A stretch of 64,000 nucleotides of DNA, from assembly GCA_902790465.1 (NCBI GenBank), contig CADASF010000006.1:31469-95468 (forward strand). Direction: 5' to 3'. The stretch comes from an uncultured bacterium. Its GTDB lineage: Bacteria > Vulcanimicrobiota > CADAWZ01. A model generated the notes under the pieces. That model saw only the letters and a program-made list of their open reading frames with translations. It was not told where the DNA came from and made no database searches. The position numbers were made by a program, and so were the translations under genes. Shown one piece after another: positions 52,438-61,372 of the stretch (position 1 is the first letter of the stretch; every line of letters starts with the position of its first letter).

Positions 52438-52634
52438 AATATTAATTCACTTTCTAATTAAAAATTCTTATTATTATAATCTAAATTGTGAAATTTGACA
52501 ATAGATTTTCAAGGGAAATAATAAAATAAAATAGAAATTTTTTTTTGAAGTTTGTAAATTAATTTTTAACCCCCCAAACTTAAATTTAGTAGCTAATTTT
52601 CTGAATGGCAGAAAATTTTATTTTTAGAGGTTTT

Positions 52635-53201
52635 ATGAAATTTAAACTTAGTAGGTATATGACTTTAATTATAATTGCATTTAAAATAGGTATGTATATT
52701 ATTTTGTTATCTATTCCTTTTATTATATTTTGTTTTAACACTTTATCAAAAGGTCTTGTTTATCTAAATGAAATTGCTTTACTTATTCCAGTTGTTTTAT
52801 TTTTTGTATTTGTAATGATTCTCTATATTCTATTTCCAGTAAGTATTATAAGATTATTTACAGCTTTACAAAAAAATGGATTTATTTCTTGTGATGAAAA
52901 AAATATAAAATTATTTGCAATAACAAGAATGATAGATGTAGAATGGAAAGATATTGAAAAAATTCAATTAGTAACTGCAAAAAATGGGAAAAAATGTATT
53001 GGAATTATTTTTTCTACATTAGAAAATTTGCCAAAATCAACAGCTAATTTTTTAGATGTTATGAAAAGTCATTCAGGTTATCATTTAAGTTATTCTCAAG
53101 CCAATTTTGCAGAAGACTTAGAAGATATTTATATAAAAATCAACCAAATTTGTAAAAGTTCTATCTCTTTAAAAAAAGAAGATAGCATATCTCAAACATA
53201 A
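52635..53201 (+). CDS. Two-TM membrane protein with PH-like/STM3941-type domain
   Basis: The start is ATG 52635, 4 bp after AGAGG; the frame opens 30 bp upstream without an RBS. 188 residues: two hydrophobic helices (about 9-33 and 45-72), then a cytoplasmic domain with ISCDEKNIKLFAITRMIDVEWKDI and KCIGIIFSTLE, the pattern of small bacterial PH-like domain proteins (STM3941-like). Function unknown. Isolated, followed by a MITE-like element 6 bp after its stop. Confidence 0.55.
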   Translation: MKFKLSRYMTLIIIAFKIGMYIILLSIPFIIFCFNTLSKGLVYLNEIALLIPVVLFFVFVMILYILFPVSIIRLFTALQKNGFISCDEKNIKLFAITRMIDVEWKDIEKIQLVTAKNGKKCIGIIFSTLENLPKSTANFLDVMKSHSGYHLSYSQANFAEDLEDIYIKINQICKSSISLKKEDSISQT

Positions 53202-53206
53202 TATTT

Positions 53207-53402
53207 TTATTAACTCGGAAATTAAATAATTGGTTTATTTTTTATTATGCAACTTTTTGGGTATAAGTCACTCACTAGTCCTTTTTTTTCCGCAAATATA
53301 GTTCTAATTTTAAGAAACTACTATGGAAAAAAAACATATCGTTCGCTGACTTATACCGCACAAAAGTTGCTAATTCAAATTATTTAAAAGCCGAATTAAT
53401 AA
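53207..53402. mobile_element. MITE-like element, copy B (196 bp) with a nested element
   Basis: Terminal inverted repeats of ~25 bp: TTATTAACTCGG..TTAAATAATT (53207-53231) against its complement (53378-53402). Inside is a second perfect 11-bp inverted pair GGTATAAGTCA (53260-53270) / TGACTTATACC (53347-53357) bounding a 98-bp block absent from copy A, so one element has probably inserted in another. A motif AGAAACTACTA in it recurs near 63396 and 63650. Confidence 0.75.
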
Positions 53403-53517
53403 GAATTTTCCCTTAAAAGGGAAAAATATATTTAAATAGAAAAATAATTGTTAGTTTTTTATGATATTGTTTTATTTTTTAGATAAATGATTGTTGACCA
53501 GTTTTAAGGAGTTTTTT

Positions 53518-55317
53518 ATGAAAACAAAATTTGGTTTTATATTTTTGTTTATATTTTTAGTCTTTTTTTCTTTTGGAGTTGTCTATTCTCAGAATTCTGC
53601 TCCTGTTATAAATGAGATTACACCAAATAGAGCTTATGTTGGAGATGAAGTCGTAATAAAAGGTAAAAATTTTGCTTCTTCTAGAAATTTAGTGCTTTTT
53701 AGAACTGTAAGAGCAAGAATAAAATCTCAGTCTCCTACAGAAATAAGAGTTATAGTTCCTGAAAATGCTAAAGTTGGAAATGTTACTGTAGAGACAGAGG
53801 GAGTTAAATCTAATGAGTATAGATTTTATGTTCTTCCTTATGTTGAATTTAAACTTGCATCTTCGAATATAGAATTGGGAAAAGAAACAAAGGGAATATT
53901 GACAGTCTTTGGTTCTAAAATTCCTTGGAAAATATTGATTATAAATAAATATTATGAAACAGTAAGACTTGACAATGGAGAAAAACAGAAAATTGTTATG
54001 ACTTCAGGTGGAGATAATAATACTGCACAAGTTGGAATTACTGCTATAAAGAAGGGCAATTTTAATATTTCTTTCCGTGTTTTGTCTGGAGATAAAAATT
54101 ACAGGAATTCTTCTGATAATGAGTCAAAGGATTCAACTAAATCTGAAATTGACAAAAATGTTAATTCTGATGTTGAAAAACAGAAAGCAAAATTAGAGGC
54201 AGAGGAAAAGGCAAAACTCGAAGCTGAAGAAAAAGCTAAACAGAAAGCCGAAGAGAAGGCTAAAGCTGAGGCAGAGAAACAAGCAAAAGAAGAGGCTAAA
54301 CAGAAAGCAAAATTAGAGGCAGAGGAAAAGGCAAAACTCGAAGCTGAAGAAAAAGCCAAACAGAAAGCCGAAGAGAAGGCTAAAGCTGAAGCTGAGAAAC
54401 AAGCAAAAGAAGAGGCTAAACAGAAAGCAAAATTAGAGGCAGAGGAAAAGGCAAAACTCGAAGCTGAAGAAAAAGCCAAACAGAAAGCTGAAGAGAAGGC
54501 TAAAGCTGAGGCTGAGAAACAAGCAAAAGAAGAGGCTAAACAGAAAGCAAAATTAGAGGCAGAGGAAAAGGCAAAACTTGAAGCTGAAGAAAAAGCCAAA
54601 CAGAAAGCCGAAGAGAAGGCTAAAGCTGAGGCTGAAAAACAAGCAAAACTTGAAGAAAAATTAAAAGCAAAAGCAGAAGCAGAGGAAAAAGCAAAACTTG
54701 AAGCTGAAGAAAAGGCTAAACAGAAAGCCGAAGAGAAGGCTAAGGCTGAAGCTGAAAAACAAGCAAAACTTGAAGAAAAATTAAAAGCAAAAGCAGAAGC
54801 AGAGGAAAAAGCTAAAATTGAAGCTGAAGAAAAAGCTAAAGCTGAAGCTGAGAGACAAGCTATATTGAGAGAACAACAAAAAGCTAAAATTGAAGCAGAG
54901 GAAAAAGCTAAAGCTGAGGCTGAAGCTGAAAAACAAGCCCAAAAAGAAAATAAAAAGTTAGAAAAAGAAAAAGCCAAATTAGAAAAAGAAAAAGCTAAAT
55001 TGGAAAAGGAAAAAGAAAAATTACAGAAGGAAAAAGAAAAATTCGAAGAAGAAAAACGAGCTTTGAAGAATTTAAATAAAAAGACAAAACAGCAAAAAGA
55101 AGAAGAAAAAAAGGCACAATTAGAAGCTGAAGAAAAAGCAAAAGCAGAGGCTGAAGCAGAGAGAATTAAGGCTGAAGTCAAAAAACTTGAGCTTGAAAAG
55201 AAGCTTTTGGAAGAACAGAAAATCAAAAAAATGATTGAAAAAGAAGAGACAAAGAAGGCTTTAGAAAAATTAAATAATAAGTCTGAAATATTTGTTAAGA
55301 CAAAAAATAATTTCTAA
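53518..55317 (+). CDS. Exported IPT/TIG-domain protein with long Lys/Glu/Ala coiled-coil repeats
   Basis: The start is ATG 53518, 7 bp after AAGGA; an upstream TTG in frame precedes the RBS. 599 residues: signal peptide (KTKFGFIFLFIFLVFFSFGVVYS), an IPT/TIG immunoglobulin-like domain (about 25-105: APVINEITPNRAYVGDEVVIKGKNF), a second beta domain (about 110-200), then ~380 residues of charged helix built from 40-residue repeats (KAKLEAEEKAKLEAEEKAKQ...). The repeats give a TolA-like rod. Probably an extracytoplasmic spacer or cell-surface filament; no catalytic domain seen. Confidence 0.7.
   Translation: MKTKFGFIFLFIFLVFFSFGVVYSQNSAPVINEITPNRAYVGDEVVIKGKNFASSRNLVLFRTVRARIKSQSPTEIRVIVPENAKVGNVTVETEGVKSNEYRFYVLPYVEFKLASSNIELGKETKGILTVFGSKIPWKILIINKYYETVRLDNGEKQKIVMTSGGDNNTAQVGITAIKKGNFNISFRVLSGDKNYRNSSDNESKDSTKSEIDKNVNSDVEKQKAKLEAEEKAKLEAEEKAKQKAEEKAKAEAEKQAKEEAKQKAKLEAEEKAKLEAEEKAKQKAEEKAKAEAEKQAKEEAKQKAKLEAEEKAKLEAEEKAKQKAEEKAKAEAEKQAKEEAKQKAKLEAEEKAKLEAEEKAKQKAEEKAKAEAEKQAKLEEKLKAKAEAEEKAKLEAEEKAKQKAEEKAKAEAEKQAKLEEKLKAKAEAEEKAKIEAEEKAKAEAERQAILREQQKAKIEAEEKAKAEAEAEKQAQKENKKLEKEKAKLEKEKAKLEKEKEKLQKEKEKFEEEKRALKNLNKKTKQQKEEEKKAQLEAEEKAKAEAEAERIKAEVKKLELEKKLLEEQKIKKMIEKEETKKALEKLNNKSEIFVKTKNNF
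54181..54840 (+). repeat. 120-bp tandem repeats encoding 40-residue coiled-coil units
   Basis: Units start at 54181, 54301, 54421, 54541, 54661 and 54781. The first four are nearly identical; the fifth and sixth differ in the last third (TTAAAAGCAAAAGCAGAAGC insert). Exact 120-bp phasing shows expansion by unequal crossing-over. Confidence 0.92.
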
Positions 55318-55329
55318 GTGATAATTTGT

Positions 55330-55369
55330 TAAGTGGTTATAAAAAAGTTTTTTATAGCCACTTTTTATT
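55330..55369 (+). terminator. Terminator of the IPT/coiled-coil gene
   Basis: AAGTGGTTATAAAAAA...TTTTTTATAGCCACTT long stem and T run. Confidence 0.92.
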
Positions 55370-55465
55370 TTGAAGGGTTTTTTCTTTATTATAAAAAAAT
55401 AAAATATTTAGGAATTTATTTTGTAAATTAACAAGATTTTAGATTCTCTTTTGGGGGATTTTTTT

Positions 55466-57718
55466 ATGGATTTTTTTTCAGATGCTTCAGAAATAAAGAG
55501 ACAGGAAGAAGAAACTGACATATCTGCAGAAGAATTTTCTTTTTCTGATGAAATGGCAGAGGAAAAGGAAGAAGTTGAACAGATTTTAGGAATTGGTAAT
55601 TTTGATGACAGTGATTTTGAAGAAGATTCTTCTAATAATGAAGTTGACAATTCTTCAAATGAAGAAAGTCTTCAAAATGAAACAAATGTTGAACAAGAAC
55701 AAGTTGATAAACCTGCTGAGAATGAAAATAAAAATGAGGAACAGGTAACAACAGAAACAAAAGCAGAAACTAAAAATGTCTCTCAACCTCCTGCAACTGG
55801 TGGAATTGATATTCCTTCATATCCTTCTAAAGAAGGAAGAAAAATTAGAGACGAAAAAGAACGAGCTAAAAAAGAAAGAAATCCTGCAGACCTTGTTGCA
55901 AGACAACAGAAAAAAGCAGATGATTTTAATGAAAAAGGCAAAAAATATTTAAAGCAATCACAGACTGAACAGGCTAAAGCATGTTTCATGAGAGCTCTTG
56001 AAATTGATCCAAGGCATGCAAAAGCATTGAATAATTTGGGTTATTCTTATTTTGTAGATGGAAATATTGATACTGCTTCTAAATATTTTAGACAGGCACT
56101 TGATGTCGATCCTTATCTCGATGTGGCGAGAATAAATCTTGCCAATTCAATGGTGAGTATGGGTAATAATGACTCAGCACAAGTTCTATATAATCAAGTT
56201 ATAGATAATGCTCCTGATTCTGAAGGAATGTTCTCTTATATTGGTAATGTATGTTCTTCTATTGGAGTTTATGATAAAGCAGCAAAGGCCTATGAAAAAA
56301 TTATTGCAAATAATCCAAATAATATAAGTGCATTGAATAATTTAGGTGTATCTTATTCAAAAATGGAAAGATATGATCTTGCCATTGAGCAGTATAGAAG
56401 AGTTCTTGAAAAAGATCCTGCAAATCCTTATGCTTATAATAATATGGGAATTGCTTATGGAAAGAGTGGCGATATTCAAAATAGTATAACATCTTTTGAA
56501 TATGCTGTTACATGTAGTCCAAATTTTGTATCTTCTATGTGTAATTTAGGTTTTGTCTATGGAAAAAATGGTGATGAAGAAAAAGAAATTGCCATGTATA
56601 AAAAAGTTATGGAAATAGACCCTGAAAATCCACAGGCACAACATTCACTTGGTCAAACGATTCAGGCTGAAGGAGATGTGGATAAGGCTTTAGAGCTTTA
56701 TAAAAAAGCAGTCGAAGCAGAACCACAATTTGAAAGAGCTCATTTTGATTTGGCAAATGCACTTGCAATTAAAGGTGAAACAGAACAGGCAATAGAGTCG
56801 TATAAATCTGCAATAGCACTTTCTGATAAGAATCCTGATGCTCATAACAATTTAGGACTTGCATACCAAAAACAGGGAAAAATAGAAGAAGCATTAGAAG
56901 AATTTAAAAAAGCTATTGAGGAAAAGCCAGATTTTGCTGAAGCATGGAATAATTGTGCTGTAGCTCATCATAAGTTGGGACAACTTCTCGATGCTCAGAA
57001 GGCTTGGACAAGATGTACTGAATTAAAACCAGATTTTGCTGAAGCATGGAATAATTTAGGTACTGCAAGATTTATGGAAAATGATTTTAATGAAGCAATA
57101 GGTTATTTCCAACGTGTAATTGAAATTGTTCCAGAAGATGCAAGGGCTCATTGTAGTCTTGGAAATGCTTGGTATGTTGCTGGAGATGTTGACAGAGCCA
57201 TTGAAGAATGTAAAATTTCTCTTGATTTAAGACCATCGGCATGGGCACATTTTATTTTAGGCAGTTCTTATTATTCAAAGGGAATTGTTGATAAGGGTAT
57301 TGAGGAATATAAAAAAGCTATTGAATTGCAAGATAATTTTGTTGAAGCAAGAAGTGTTTTAGGAAATTGTCTAAAAGAACAGGGACAGTTACTTGAAGCA
57401 CTTGATCAATTCCTCAAAGCAATTTCTATTGATAAAAAATATATTGAGGCTTATAGTAATGCAGGAAGCGTATATGTAATGCTTGGCAAATATCAAGATG
57501 CTTTGGATAAATATAGAGAAGCTATTAAACTTGACCCTGAAGATCCGTTTACTATGTATGAATTGGCTATTTTAGAAGAGGATCATGGTCATAATAATGA
57601 GAGAGCTTTTGAACTTTGGAATAAATTTCTTGAATATAAAGATTTTGTAAATGATTGGGATAGGGTAAAAGAAGCAGAAAATAGGCTTGCTTCCCTTAAA
57701 AAGAAATTAAAAAAATAA
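55466..57718 (+). CDS. Large tetratricopeptide-repeat protein
   Basis: The start is ATG 55466, 8 bp after GGGGGAT; a TTG at 55451 precedes the RBS. 750 residues. Residues 1-140 are acidic and low in complexity; from ~150 to ~735 about 16 TPR units run without break (for example KALNNLGYSYFVDGNIDTAS, AWNNCAVAHHKLGQLLDAQK, AYSNAGSVYVMLGKYQDALD). No signal peptide, so a cytoplasmic scaffold. It ends 17 bp before the radical SAM gene, and the two plus their downstream neighbours probably form one operon. Confidence 0.85.
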   Translation: MDFFSDASEIKRQEEETDISAEEFSFSDEMAEEKEEVEQILGIGNFDDSDFEEDSSNNEVDNSSNEESLQNETNVEQEQVDKPAENENKNEEQVTTETKAETKNVSQPPATGGIDIPSYPSKEGRKIRDEKERAKKERNPADLVARQQKKADDFNEKGKKYLKQSQTEQAKACFMRALEIDPRHAKALNNLGYSYFVDGNIDTASKYFRQALDVDPYLDVARINLANSMVSMGNNDSAQVLYNQVIDNAPDSEGMFSYIGNVCSSIGVYDKAAKAYEKIIANNPNNISALNNLGVSYSKMERYDLAIEQYRRVLEKDPANPYAYNNMGIAYGKSGDIQNSITSFEYAVTCSPNFVSSMCNLGFVYGKNGDEEKEIAMYKKVMEIDPENPQAQHSLGQTIQAEGDVDKALELYKKAVEAEPQFERAHFDLANALAIKGETEQAIESYKSAIALSDKNPDAHNNLGLAYQKQGKIEEALEEFKKAIEEKPDFAEAWNNCAVAHHKLGQLLDAQKAWTRCTELKPDFAEAWNNLGTARFMENDFNEAIGYFQRVIEIVPEDARAHCSLGNAWYVAGDVDRAIEECKISLDLRPSAWAHFILGSSYYSKGIVDKGIEEYKKAIELQDNFVEARSVLGNCLKEQGQLLEALDQFLKAISIDKKYIEAYSNAGSVYVMLGKYQDALDKYREAIKLDPEDPFTMYELAILEEDHGHNNERAFELWNKFLEYKDFVNDWDRVKEAENRLASLKKKLKK

Positions 57719-57735
57719 AAAAGTGGGGGCTAACT

Positions 57736-59517
57736 TTGAAAGTTGATGTATTGCTTATACAGCTTGAATCTTCTGTATTTTTAGATAATTCCATATATAA
57801 TTTAGGTCTTCTTTCTATTGCTACTGTTTTAAAAAATAGCGGTTATTCAGTAAAGCCTTTGATGACACAACATTTTTTGGAACTTTCTTTTGCTGATAGA
57901 ATGAAACTTTTTAGGGAATCTTCTCCTTCTATCGTTGGATTTAATGTAAATTCTGACAACATTCATAAAGTTGCATATATGGCAGAAGAAATAAAGAAAA
58001 TTTTACCTTCTGTTTATATAGTTATTGGAGGACCTTATCCAAGTATAAAAAAGGAAGAAGTTCTAAAAAAATACGATTGTTTTGATTTTTCTTCTGTTGG
58101 TGAGGGTGAATTTACTATTTTATCTCTTTGTCGTCTTTTAATTGGTGAAAGACCTACAAAAGATACAAAATATCATTTAGATACAAAACAGAATGGCTTT
58201 GAAGACATTGCAGGACTTGTTTATAGGAAAGATGGGGAAGTTATATATAATCCTCGAATTCCATTTATTGAAAATTTAGATGTGTTGCCACCTGCAGACT
58301 ACTCTATGCCAGATATTTCAACTCCATTTTTGTATTCTTCTGGTAGAGGTTGTCCATTTGCTTGTGCTTTTTGTTCTCAAGGGGTGCATGCAAGAGGATA
58401 TCGTGCTTTTGACCCTAAAAGAGTTATTGATGATTTGATGAATGGAATGAAAAATAGAAATACATCTTCTTTTAATATTGCCGATGATACATTTATCGCC
58501 AACAAAAAAAGAGCTGAAGAGATATGTAGTTATTTGGCAGAAAAAAGAAAAACAAAAGATTTTATTTTTTGTTGCGAAGGAAGAGTAGATATTTTTGATA
58601 AAAATCCAGATTTAATAGATACTCTTTATAGAGGTGGATTGAGAAATATTCAGCTTGGTATAGAAAATGGAAATCAAAAAATTCTTGATTTGTATAGAAA
58701 AAAAATAACGCTTGAACAAGTTGAAAGAGTTGTATCAAATATATATAATCATGGCGATATAATGATTATTAGCAATTTTATAATAGGCGGACCTATTGAA
58801 AATCAAGAAACATTGGAAAATACATTTGATTTTGCACTGAAATTGCTCAATTTAGCACCAGGATTATTTGAATTTAATGTTCCATTTCTATGTCCTTATC
58901 CAGGCACAGAAATTGCTTTAAATCCTGAAAAATTTGGATTGAAGATAATTGATGATGAATGGGTTAAGACAATGACAATTGATTCACCGTCTTGTGTTAC
59001 TCCACAACTTGATAAAAATACATTGTATTTTAGAAAAGTGAATTTTTTGAATGCACTTAGAAGTAATATGAGAGATATATGTGAATCTCTTCCTTATGAA
59101 GTTATTGAGTTCCATTTTAAATTATTAAAACATGGTGTTTTAACTCGTTATTATAATATGATTTTAAGTAATGTTGATTCTTTAATGAAATGGTTCCGCT
59201 TTAGAGATTTTATGAATTCTGTTAGACTTTCGGAAGTTAAAACACAAGAAATTAAAAATTTAAAATGTGCCAGAACAACTGGAAAAATTTTAGAAAATGG
59301 AAACTATAATATAACAGGTTGGTTCTCAGATGTTATTTTGAGTGATCCGAAGGAAAAATATATCTATGATTTGAGCTCAGGAAAGTTCACATTGAGTGAA
59401 ATTGCAGATAAATTTTCTAAAAAGTTCAATATTTCTGAACATGAATCTTTTTCTAATTATATTCTTCCGTTTTTTAAGAAATTGGAAAAGACTTTTCATA
59501 TTTCTTTTTTTAGGTGA
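57736..59517 (+). CDS. B12-binding-domain radical SAM protein with PqqD-like C-terminus
   Basis: 593 residues from TTG 57736, preceded by GTGGGGG. An N-terminal Rossmann-like cobalamin-binding domain (about 1-140: YNLGLLSIATVLKNSGYSVK, GFNVNSDN, VIGGPYPS; the DxHxxG His is absent, as in many radical SAM members), then the radical SAM core with CPFACAFC (Cys206, Cys210, Cys213), IADDTFIANKKRAEEICS and LGIENGNQKIL. The C-terminus (about 540-593: YIYDLSSGKFTLSEIADKFS) looks like a PqqD/RRE-type winged-helix domain that binds peptides in RiPP pathways. Substrate unknown. Followed by two genes that seem to be derived partners. Confidence 0.85.
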   Translation: MKVDVLLIQLESSVFLDNSIYNLGLLSIATVLKNSGYSVKPLMTQHFLELSFADRMKLFRESSPSIVGFNVNSDNIHKVAYMAEEIKKILPSVYIVIGGPYPSIKKEEVLKKYDCFDFSSVGEGEFTILSLCRLLIGERPTKDTKYHLDTKQNGFEDIAGLVYRKDGEVIYNPRIPFIENLDVLPPADYSMPDISTPFLYSSGRGCPFACAFCSQGVHARGYRAFDPKRVIDDLMNGMKNRNTSSFNIADDTFIANKKRAEEICSYLAEKRKTKDFIFCCEGRVDIFDKNPDLIDTLYRGGLRNIQLGIENGNQKILDLYRKKITLEQVERVVSNIYNHGDIMIISNFIIGGPIENQETLENTFDFALKLLNLAPGLFEFNVPFLCPYPGTEIALNPEKFGLKIIDDEWVKTMTIDSPSCVTPQLDKNTLYFRKVNFLNALRSNMRDICESLPYEVIEFHFKLLKHGVLTRYYNMILSNVDSLMKWFRFRDFMNSVRLSEVKTQEIKNLKCARTTGKILENGNYNITGWFSDVILSDPKEKYIYDLSSGKFTLSEIADKFSKKFNISEHESFSNYILPFFKKLEKTFHISFFR

Positions 59518-59539
59518 TTTTTTTGTTGCTTATATTTCC

Positions 59540-59606
59540 ATTTCCTTAACTCAAATTAAGGGGATTATCAGCTCCTAAATTTTGACTATAACTCAAATTT
59601 AGGAGT
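59540..59606 (+). other. Two hairpins between the radical SAM genes
   Basis: CCTTAA-CTCAAA-TTAAGG (59544-59561) and CTCCTAAATTT...AAATTTAGGAG (59572-59605). No T run follows either stem, so they may be mRNA processing or stability elements rather than terminators. Confidence 0.5.
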
Positions 59607-59629
59607 ATAAAAATTGTGGAGAAAATAAA

Positions 59630-61372
59630 TTGTTTAATCTTTTCACTAAAAATAAATTTCATAAAGACCTTATAGTTTTTCAAAATGATATTTCATTAAG
59701 ATATTTTGATGTTTATTCAAGAGAACTTTTAGCTTCTGCTTCGATGGCTAAATCAAGTGGTTTTTCTGTTGAATATATAAAATATTCACAATTTGATAAA
59801 AATAGCGATAAGGACAAAGTTTTTATTCTAAATATGTTTAGTCCTAAGCTATTTCTTTTTGAAACAGATGGTTTTAATTTGCAAAATGTCTTAAAAGCCT
59901 CTTCTTTTATAAGAAAAGAGATTCCAGATTCAAAAATTGCCTTGATTTGTTGTGAAGATATAGTTCAAAGATTATCATCTTTAAATATTTTTGATTTCTT
60001 TATTTTGTTTGATTCAGATTTGGTTATTGTTGATATATTAAAGAATATTGAGACCATGACTGAAAAGATTTTAAATCCGATTTGTGATTCTGAAGAAAAA
60101 ACAACTTTTTTAAATTTTGATTTAGTTCCAGTTTTACCGCAAACAAATTATTTTTCTTCTCGTCATGCAGATGAAATAGGAAATTTTGCATATAAAAACA
60201 AAAAGCCAGAAGTTTTGTATTCACCAGAAAGAGTTATTTTTGAATTAAAGCAACTCATAAATGCCCATGTCAAACAGATTAATATATCTGATTTTGCTTT
60301 TATGAAAGATGAAAAGCGTTTTGAAAAGATATGTTTAAGTTTAAGTGAATTGAAGAAAACTGTAGAAATGCCTTTGATTTCTTGTTTTGCAGATATAAAA
60401 ATTTTATCTGAACATCAAGAATATTTTGAGTTGATGAAAAATGCAGGAATTAAAGTTGTAAATATTGTTATTGGTTCTTCTGATTCGGATTCAAGAAAAT
60501 TTTATGGTCTTGATTTTAAAAATGAGGATTTGGAAAAAGTTGTAAAATATGCATCGAATTGTGGTGATATTTTGTTGAATGGCATTTTTTATGTAGCTTC
60601 TCCTTATGATAATGAAGAAAAAATAAAAAAATCATGTGTATATGCACTTTATCTTTCAAATCTTTATCCTTTGTGCTTTGATGTATCTGTTAAGAGCATT
60701 TATCCTAAAATAGGCTCAATTATGTATGATTTTGTGAAAACAGAAGACTTTGGATTTAAAGATGGATTTTTATATACAGATGATCCTGATTTTGAATTTT
60801 TGTCTGATTTTTCAAGTCCAATTTATTTTACTTCTAATATGAATTTAGAAAAAATTCAGAAGTGTATTGAATATTTTAATAATATGATTGTTGAAAATTT
60901 AAAACAACAACTCATTTCTCCAGATGTAAATAGCATTATTTTTCATAATAAATTATATGAAGATTATTTTTATATCTCTTATAATTATTCAATACTCAAA
61001 AATTTGTTTGCCTATATCTATAAGTATATTAATTTACTTGAATATCCTTATTTCTTTAAGATGGATAATGTCAGTAGGGAAGAACTTTTGGATTCTTTTC
61101 CTGTCAAGGCTTTATCTTTAGATTATTATCAGCCTTATAAAAATACAGGATATATTTTTGAACAGTCTCCAATGCCTATAACTATAACAGATGATATTGA
61201 AGTTTCAGCATTTGAATATTCTCTGGGAAAGTTAAAATTAAAAGATATTGTAAAGAGAATTATTGCTGATTTCCCTGACAAAAAATTAGATGAATCTGAT
61301 TTGATTGACAATAAATTGATACCATTTTATAAAAAGATGGAAGATAATTTTATAATTTTGTTCTTTAGATAA
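59630..61372 (+). CDS. Pseudo-radical SAM protein (paralogue lacking the FeS cluster motif)
   Basis: 580 residues from TTG 59630 (TGGAG upstream). Homologous along its length to the preceding protein: YSPERVIFELKQLINAHVKQ matches FDPKRVIDDLMNGMKNRNTS, FAFMKDEKRFEKIC matches TFIANKKRAEEIC, and both end in a PqqD-like module and F(F/Y)KK(L/M)E...FFR. The segment that should hold CxxxCxxC is deleted or replaced (FSSRHADEIGNFAYKNKKPE), so it cannot bind the usual 4Fe-4S cluster. Probably a non-catalytic partner of the active paralogue. Stop and next start overlap (TAATG). Confidence 0.8.
   Translation: MFNLFTKNKFHKDLIVFQNDISLRYFDVYSRELLASASMAKSSGFSVEYIKYSQFDKNSDKDKVFILNMFSPKLFLFETDGFNLQNVLKASSFIRKEIPDSKIALICCEDIVQRLSSLNIFDFFILFDSDLVIVDILKNIETMTEKILNPICDSEEKTTFLNFDLVPVLPQTNYFSSRHADEIGNFAYKNKKPEVLYSPERVIFELKQLINAHVKQINISDFAFMKDEKRFEKICLSLSELKKTVEMPLISCFADIKILSEHQEYFELMKNAGIKVVNIVIGSSDSDSRKFYGLDFKNEDLEKVVKYASNCGDILLNGIFYVASPYDNEEKIKKSCVYALYLSNLYPLCFDVSVKSIYPKIGSIMYDFVKTEDFGFKDGFLYTDDPDFEFLSDFSSPIYFTSNMNLEKIQKCIEYFNNMIVENLKQQLISPDVNSIIFHNKLYEDYFYISYNYSILKNLFAYIYKYINLLEYPYFFKMDNVSREELLDSFPVKALSLDYYQPYKNTGYIFEQSPMPITITDDIEVSAFEYSLGKLKLKDIVKRIIADFPDKKLDESDLIDNKLIPFYKKMEDNFIILFFR

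Noticed and set aside
54099..55226. 375-codon minus-strand frame rich in Ser, Phe and Ala
   Set aside because: It is the complement of the GAR/AAR-rich coiled-coil repeats and has no start signal; a shadow of the + strand gene.
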